DNA of 37,873 bases from Plakobranchus ocellatus (taxonomy: Eukaryota > Mollusca > Gastropoda > Plakobranchidae), in assembly GCA_019648995.1 (NCBI GenBank), contig BLXT01001969.1, positions 1,622,516-1,660,388 of the forward strand, given 5' to 3'. Below are positions 32,201-37,873 of the stretch, one piece after another. Both the position numbers and the translations under genes were made by a program. How positions within the stretch are numbered: position 1 is the first letter of the stretch; the number at the start of each line of letters is the position of its first letter. The notes under the pieces were generated by a model. That model was not told where the DNA came from. It ran no database searches and worked only from the letters and a program-made list of their open reading frames with translations.

Positions 32201-35200
32201 TGAGGTTACATATACTGTTATGACACTCTAATTGTGTAACTTAAGTTCAGTAAGAGCATTGTATTAAAAAACTGTGCAAATAACTATCTCTATTGAGCGT
32301 TCATGTATATGTTTCATAAGCATCACTGACTGCAAATCAAAAGACGTATTTGGCCATTCTGTTAAAATAAATAACACATTGCAAGCATATTACTTTTTTA
32401 AACTTCCTTCAAAAAAAAAAAAAAAGTTTATATAATTACAAGCATCAAACTGAGCATAGGACTGTCAATATAATATAATTTCAGTTGAGTAAGCCATTTA
32501 ATCAACTCACTGTCTAATCTGGCGACATGCTCATCAATGACACATTGCTTTGTGTAGGAGTCTTCTATCGTAGGATCATAATCTGTCACAAAATATGACT
32601 GAGGAAATGAATTTAAAATAAATATCATTATACAGAATCTTAAAAAAAGAAACTAAAGAGTTTAAATTTTTTTGTAATGAACTAAAGAAAATTTAAGCAA
32701 TGTTCGTAAAACAATGATAGAGAGTCAATATTATTCCTATAGATGATATACGCAGATTTTAATTCTTGTGTTTGAAAGAAGCCTACTCTATGTTTATTTT
32801 GTAACCATCCTATACAGCACAAGTCAATTTAAGAAAAACCAAATCCATTTTTGAAAGGGTGGACAAACAAACAATTCTAATAGCCAATTTTAGATGTACT
32901 TCCAATCAAATTCTAGGTTGTATTTTTTGCCAAAGGAACTATGTCCACTTCTAAACACCTTCAATAAACTTTTAAATACTGTAGAAAGTCTGAAATATTT
33001 TTAAATTCTAATTTCTGAAGATAAGAACGTCATGGTGCCTAAATTGTAATGCTCTAGATCTCAAGCTTGTCTGCCCTTCCTGTGTTATGCAAGGGGGCTA
33101 TAAATAAATAGATTACGTTTCTCTAGTTTATCTGAAAAGTTTGTTTTCCCAGACGTACTTGAAAAAATTTTGCCCAATTTTTTTTCCCCTTTTTGAGACC
33201 CTCCTATCCTAGATAAAGTTTACATTGGGATTTCCAAACTAGATCTAGATTAAGAGGAAAAAATTGTTAGTTTTTCTTTAATGAATATGATAATGTTCAG
33301 TTTTACATTCCATTAATTTAGAGTTAAACACAGAATTCAAATCCACTGTCAAATTTAATATAATAGATTTCTTTCAGAAAATTGCCTGGCAAAAAAGAAG
33401 GACCTGCCTGCCTTCGTCAAGTTACCATTCAATACAAAATGGTTGACATGCTAAACAGGTAGGGAAAAGGGCGAGCTGAAATTTTTATTGCTGAGCTGCT
33501 GCTATGGGGTAACAATGTAACCTCTTTATAAGTTAAATAGTTGTGGGCTATCACTGAGTGGCCTTGTGATTGCAAAATACATTGCCCATGTGGTGATATC
33601 GCAAAACACTATGCTGACCAGAATTCTGAAGCCATATTGGTTTATTGCTACAACACTTTCATAATTGACCAAAAAAGGTGAAAAGCCAAGAGAACATTAT
33701 CAAGACACAAACATCATTTAAGATTTTCACATACAAAAATTGAAAAACTGTATGATAAATTTTGAAAAACGAAGTCCACTGATAATATGCTTCAATAAAA
33801 GTAAAATTCTTTCAGCAAAGATTAATTTAACAAAAAGTGAGATTTTTAATATCAACAATCAACAAAAATTACAATGGACTCTTTTCTTTCTGTCTCCCTC
33901 TGCACAAAATATAAGGCATCAGGGGAAAAAGAAATGGACAAGAATATTATAAGGCCAATCTGCATCTGGATTGGGATAATTAGCTCAAGAGCTCCCCTAG
34001 TCAACCTTAAATTAGTATTAGTGCACTATCGCATCGGTTTTTTTTTTACATTACAAAATGGCAAATCTGCTGATTTTAGTACAAAAATGTGAACTTGCAG
34101 AAAGCTTCTATTTTCTGGGTGTAACTCCAGAAAGAATCAAGAATTTGTCATATAAGGTGGATTTATACTGGCGACTATGTCAAAACAATGTGTCAGACAG
34201 AGAGAGAGAGAGAGAGAAAGAGAAAGAGGCAGTACAAGAATAATATTGCTGTGACAATGACAGCCGAGTTTTAGTACCTAATCATGTAATTATGAGAAAA
34301 AAATGCACTAGTAAAAACAGCAGCACAAGTTGTTTTATGATAGTGATAATCAGATGTTGCTTTAAAGACTCTATTAATCTTTGGAAGTTTAGTTTTACGG
34401 GTACATGTTGAAGAAAGAATATTTTTTAAAAAGAGTGAAAATTTTCTTTAAAAATTTTATGAGACATTGTAAACTCCAGTGAAAAAGAAAAAAAGGCCAA
34501 CTCCAGAGTGTAAAAAGCCTGTAAATACTGACATTTCAAAATTTCAATCATGAAATCAAACTAAGTTAAGGCGACTAGGCATTTTTTTTTATTATTGAGA
34601 AAATAAAATATAAATCTCTGCTATCTATCTCCTATCTCCTATAGAGGTGGGTAGCTATGCTATAAATCATCAACTTGTCCTCATCAACATAAAATTTCTT
34701 TATTACAGATGATTCATAAATATTTATTTTGAACACTATTCAGAACCTAAAGCCATGCCTCTATTTTGTTGAGAGGGAAATATTCCATCCTGAGGAGTTG
34801 AAACTCGGGGGATACATTAGACTTCAAAAATTCTTTGATACAAGACCTCAAAGGACAGTCTGGCACAAGGCCCAACACCTTCTACATCTACCACCATCAT
34901 TAGGTAACAACAAAATGAAGAAAAATTATGGTGATAACCAATGGAGATATCATGTGAAAGAAGCACTTTTTATATCGTAATTTGGCGCTTGACCTTTTCA
35001 TACTGTCGGTAGATGATACAGGTAGATCTAGAAGCCTGTACCCAGATTAACGGTCATTAACCCCACTTCGAAGATTAAGATTTAAATTTCGCCAAATAGT
35101 GACATGAAAAAGGGTGCAATATTTTTTAGCTTTATGTGGTATGGTTCCTCGTTATAGAAATCCTTATGCTGAGAAGACCACCATAGATTTGGGCTACATG

Positions 35201-35771
35201 CAGACATTCTAAGCAAAGTCACGGTATGTAAATCTTGTGAGCCATCTAATCTAGCATGATGTAGGCCTCATTCTCTTCCCTGATTGAATCATTCATATGA
35301 TATAAATCTTCCCCAAAAATGTGATGGTTTTCATGACTGGGTGCTACTAGATCGACATGTCTTGATTTTTCTGTGAAACCACATTCTTGATTCTATTTCT
35401 AGTGAAAGGGCTTTTTGAATCATGATCTAGATCTAGTGTCTACATCTAGACTTAATTCTGAGGTCTATGAGAAAACAGTATCACAATCCTGATTCAGATA
35501 AAATCTTCCGTATGATCGTTTGACAACAGATGACATGTGATTGAAAATAAAAATTAAGGCCCTCTCTAGATCTAGGCCTTGATAACAGCGACAGTAGGTT
35601 TGCAAGGAGCCAATTTTCAAGCAAAGGCTCAGTTCATTATCAATTTATGTGTTGTATACACACCTGAATGAACTGGATCGTTAAGGCACTTTTACCAACA
35701 CCTCCTCCACCAACAACGACTAACTTATAACTTTGATTATGACTATTGTTGTCATTGGCATTCCGAGACAT
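26224..35771 (-). CDS. RRAS2: R-Ras2-type small GTPase (spliced, complete coding region)
   Basis: Six exons join perfectly: 35664-35771, 32511-32598, 29429-29531, 28686-28794, 27183-27301 and 26224-26296. They total 600 nt, for 199 residues plus TGA. The product is a Ras-subfamily membrane GTPase switch. Seen in order: P-loop GGGGVGKS (21-28), effector loop [12 protein letters not shown] (43-54), [17 protein letters not shown] (68-84) with catalytic Gln72, NKSD (127-130), EASAK (155-159) and a polybasic HKRRR before the C-terminal CSIL box (196-199). Residue numbering keeps the 11-residue offset from H-Ras seen in human R-Ras2. The segments [20 protein letters not shown] and [11 protein letters not shown] favour R-Ras2 over M-Ras and R-Ras. 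Leu at the end predicts geranylgeranylation, whereas vertebrate R-Ras2 ends in Phe. The ATG at 35771 follows AAAA, a good context. The gene converges on the RhoGAP-like gene. Confidence 0.97.
27183..27301 (-). CDS. RRAS2: R-Ras2 gene, exon 5 (G5 SAK motif)
   Basis: The acceptor is TCTTATTAG|GTA and the donor is TGTAAG|GTAAGC, phase 0 to phase 2. Encodes [20 protein letters not shown], then [19 protein letters not shown]. Confidence 0.97.
28686..28794 (-). CDS. RRAS2: R-Ras2 gene, exon 4 (G4 base-recognition motif)
   Basis: The acceptor is GTTTACAG|CTT and the donor is AGACTG|GTGAGT, phase 2 to phase 0. Encodes [20 protein letters not shown], then [20 protein letters not shown] replaces the NKAD of vertebrate R-Ras2, a conservative change seen widely in Ras-like proteins. 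Confidence 0.97.
29429..29531 (-). CDS. RRAS2: R-Ras2 gene, exon 3 (switch II)
   Basis: The acceptor is TATCTTTAG|TTC and the donor is AGCAG|GTAAAA, phase 1 to phase 2. Encodes [18 protein letters not shown], then [15 protein letters not shown]. Catalytic Gln72 is intact. Confidence 0.97.
29897..30013. repeat. Imperfect direct duplication flanking a poly-C run and four Ns
   Basis: TTCAAAACTGCAAAAGATTC with CCGGATTC following (29897 on) recurs as TTCAAAACTGTAAATGCTTC with CCTGGATTC (29962 on). Both are followed by pyrimidine-rich CTCTCC sequence. Between them are 18 C (29940-29957) and NNNN (29958-29961), so the copy number and length here are not resolved. This is in intron 2 of the Ras gene. 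Confidence 0.8.
31885..32158 (-). mobile_element. tRNA-derived SINE in Ras intron 2
   Basis: Minus strand begins GAGGAGCATTGGCTCATCTG, where TGGCTCATCTGG fits box A at 11 of 12 positions. A D-arm (GCTC/GAGC), an anticodon-like arm (TTGAC/GTCAG) and box B GGTTTGAATCC follow. The body continues with TTAAGAGA, AGGAAAGCAATGGCAAACTA and TGCCAAGAACAATC, and ends in GTAGGACCCACTTTAC plus a short T/A-rich tail. The GGCAATGGCAAAC...TGCCAAGAA part resembles the 3' ends of RTE-clade LINEs, which would be its likely mobilising partner; that is from memory. I see no clear target-site duplication, so it is probably old. A diverged relative lies at 17552-17678. Confidence 0.78.
32511..32598 (-). CDS. RRAS2: R-Ras2 gene, exon 2 (effector loop)
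   Basis: The acceptor is TTTCCTCAG|TCA and the donor is TAGACA|GTGAGT, phase 0 to phase 1. Encodes [17 protein letters not shown], then [12 protein letters not shown]. The effector-binding loop is unchanged from vertebrate R-Ras2. Confidence 0.97.
32599..35663 (-). other. Ras gene intron 1
   Basis: A 3.07-kb A/T-rich intron with GT...AG ends on the minus strand. It holds a GA microsatellite and, near the exon 1 side (35000-35600), several CTAGATCTAG-type words. First introns often carry regulatory sites, but I can point to none with confidence. No internal exon is evident. Confidence 0.85.
34197..34228. repeat. (GA)n microsatellite
   Basis: Imperfect GA run in intron 1 of the Ras gene, ending GAAAGAGAAAGAGG. 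Confidence 0.95.
35664..35771 (-). CDS. RRAS2: R-Ras2 gene, exon 1 (start codon and P-loop)
   Basis: Encodes 36 residues: an Asn/Ser-rich lead ([14 protein letters not shown]) and then [19 protein letters not shown] plus FIQ. The donor is ATTCAG|GTGTGT, phase 0. The lead has no counterpart motif that I know and differs from the Gly-rich lead of vertebrate R-Ras2. Confidence 0.97.
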
Positions 35772-37366
35772 TTTTAATTGATAGCGTAAACACCAGATTA
35801 TTCTTCTCCCTCAAACGGGAAGTAAATGAGGGGAGTAGTCGTGTCGTGGTGAATGTTGGTTTTGTTCATGTATTCGCGAATATTGCAGCTGCGAATGAAC
35901 AATGAATAATTTGGTGTGAAATGAACTTACTTCGAATAAAAATATTGGGGGTTTTTTTTAGTTTAATTTGATAGTTCTATACAATAGGAATATATTGAAA
36001 TGTAGCTCAGAAACCTCATGCAGGTGACCGCCCTGCCGATAAAATCTCCTTTATTCGAGTAACAATCGAGGTACTATTGCTATTGCAGGAAAGACAACCG
36101 CAGGCATGAATCACAGACGAATTATTAATTCGTAGACGAATAATTATTTACTGGCAACTAATGTTTGCGGTTCATGAATACCAGATCTAATTTCTCAAGA
36201 GTGCACGGCCACTTAAAGTCAAAAGGGAAGGTTGGATGAGTTGTTTGGCTCCGTGCAACGCAGCACGCAGTAAGGTTAGACTTTGGTTGGAAGATAACAT
36301 GAGGAAGAAACAAGTTCTATAATTTTAGTAGTAATATTGTCTCTGGCGACATCATGTCGCCATTATCAAATCGCATGTCCCTCCCTGTTTTCTCCTTGAT
36401 TTCTATTGAACAATGAATGCCATGGTTCGCTCAGTGCAGCTGTTTTAGCCATTCTCTTCAGAAAGAGAACTGGGATTTCTGGACTTTTTATGCCTAGCCC
36501 ATACACTAAAATTGCCACGATTTAAGCTAATTCACGAAGATGCACGGGATAATAACGTGGCTGGCAGATTATGCTCTTATGCTTTTATAAGAGGAATTAT
36601 TTTGAATTTCATCGATCACTGGCTTTGTATTAGACTTTAACTTTGGCTTTAATTTTTTTTTTTTTTTACCTATGTGTTTCCGAAGTATTTTTCTCTTTTT
36701 ACCCTATAACTATAGTGTATTATGTATTACAATAGTCTTCTATATTGAACTCGATCTTGTTTTCAAATTAAAAATTTCAAATATCATTTAAAACAAAGAA
36801 AAAATGGTACTAATATTAATAAGAATAACAAAAGGGGAAAAGGCACGCGAATCTTTGTGCTAACTTAGGCCCGCAATAAAGTGGGGAAAACTGGCCTCCC
36901 ATTTGTGCAAAATTGCTTCATCGCAGTGTAAATTCGCCATCGAAGGCAAGTTTGAGAATGGAACAGAGTACGATAAATCAAGAGAGCTTACTGCCGTGGC
37001 TGACTTCCGCAAACTCCTCTTCGCTCACTACAGCTGGCCACAAAATGGCGGCGATGCTTTTTGTGCCGAAAAACTGCCAGTCGCAGGGTGGGCGAAAGGA
37101 AGGCAGCGCAGTAGGCGGGAGTTTGCACTAGCAGCCAGTAACATAAAGATGGCTAGGCAATATTATTGCCTACTCAGCAGGTCCCAATTTGATCTATGGC
37201 AACGAAAATTATAATGCGTTTCCTATATGATACCAATATTATTATATCGATTTTTTAAAATTTTAATAAAGTAGGTTTTAAGAGCTTCCCAAGTGTGAAA
37301 CGATTAAATTTTCCACTTAGTAAATAACTATTTACAGCTGTTAGTCTTGGACACATATTATCATAT

Positions 37367-37368
<2 letters not shown>
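35772..37368. promoter_or_regulatory. 5' flank and probable promoter region of the Ras gene
   Basis: This flank must hold the 5' UTR and promoter unless a further non-coding exon lies outside the window. I see no clear TATA box. A 17-base perfect palindrome lies at 36117-36133. A GC-richer block at about 36990-37140 contains CAAAATGGCGGC (37041-37052) and AAGATGGC (37147-37154), which resemble YY1 sites of animal housekeeping promoters. Their orientation would suit a transcript running rightward as well as, or instead of, the Ras gene. The open frames here (36903-37214 and 36913-37131) are probably chance within this block. Confidence 0.4.
36117..36133. repeat. 17-bp perfect palindrome
   Basis: ACGAATTATTAATTCGT is two 8-base arms around one central T. 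It overlaps a direct repeat AGACGAATTATT / AGACGAATAATT. Confidence 0.9.

Positions 37369-37369
<1 letters not shown>

Positions 37370-37432
<63 letters not shown>
37370..37432. repeat. (CT)n microsatellite
   Basis: About 63 bases of uninterrupted CT repeat. Confidence 0.98.
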
Positions 37433-37437
<5 letters not shown>

Positions 37438-37506
37438 GATTGACACTCCCCTTCCTCAAAAACTTAATGACATTTTGTATCGGCAATGTGAAGAAATTGA
37501 CTTTGT

Positions 37507-37873
<367 letters not shown>

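Noticed and set aside
36903..37214. 103- and 72-codon overlapping plus-strand frames
   Set aside because: Two overlapping frames in a GC-richer promoter-like block with no homology or splice support. The MAA-type start comes from the YY1-like word.

Overview
This is animal (metazoan) nuclear genomic DNA, not a microbial or organelle sequence. It is about two-thirds A+T, its coding regions are split by GT-AG introns, and it carries long di- and trinucleotide microsatellites, polyA/polyT tracts and tRNA-derived SINEs. The best-preserved gene is most like bilaterian R-Ras2. The frequent AGATCT/CTAGATCTAG words, the microsatellite load and the SINE style suggest a lophotrochozoan, possibly a gastropod mollusc, but that is a low-confidence inference.

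Layout. (1) About 1.0-8.0 kb, plus strand: a spliced RhoGAP-domain gene resembling ARHGAP11A. At least six coding exons join in frame (1307-1401, 1962-2058, 2879-3127, 3589-3705, 4231-4351, 5793-7996), giving 960 codons plus a stop. A tentative upstream exon lies at 1008-1059, and the true N terminus is probably missing or upstream. (2) About 8.0-26.2 kb: no confident gene. It holds a complete tRNA-derived SINE with a target-site duplication (11592-11785), GA/TA/CTA microsatellites, a four-copy 55-bp tandem repeat (13658-13876), diverged SINE fragments (about 17.6 and 24.7 kb) and very A/T-rich sequence. Two possible orphan exons (12544-12842 plus; 25634-25820 minus) are flagged. (3) 26.2-35.8 kb, minus strand: a complete R-Ras2-type small GTPase in six coding exons with perfect phase agreement (600 nt, 199 aa plus stop). 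A second tRNA-derived SINE lies in its second intron. (4) 35.8-37.9 kb: the 5' flank and likely promoter, a GC-richer patch with YY1-like ATGGCGGC words, then CT and ATT/ACT/TCA microsatellites to the window edge.

The two genes converge tail to tail. Both belong to small-GTPase biology: a Ras-family switch and a protein carrying the fold of a Rho-family GAP. Nothing in the sequence shows that they act together.

The most unusual item is the RhoGAP-like gene. By eye it has lost the catalytic arginine finger (Gln instead) and two further active-site residues, needs a GC-AG intron, and ends in a single hydrophobic segment seven residues from the C terminus. Together these suggest a tail-anchored pseudo-RhoGAP. 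All of this rests on reading and translating the sequence by eye, with no database search.
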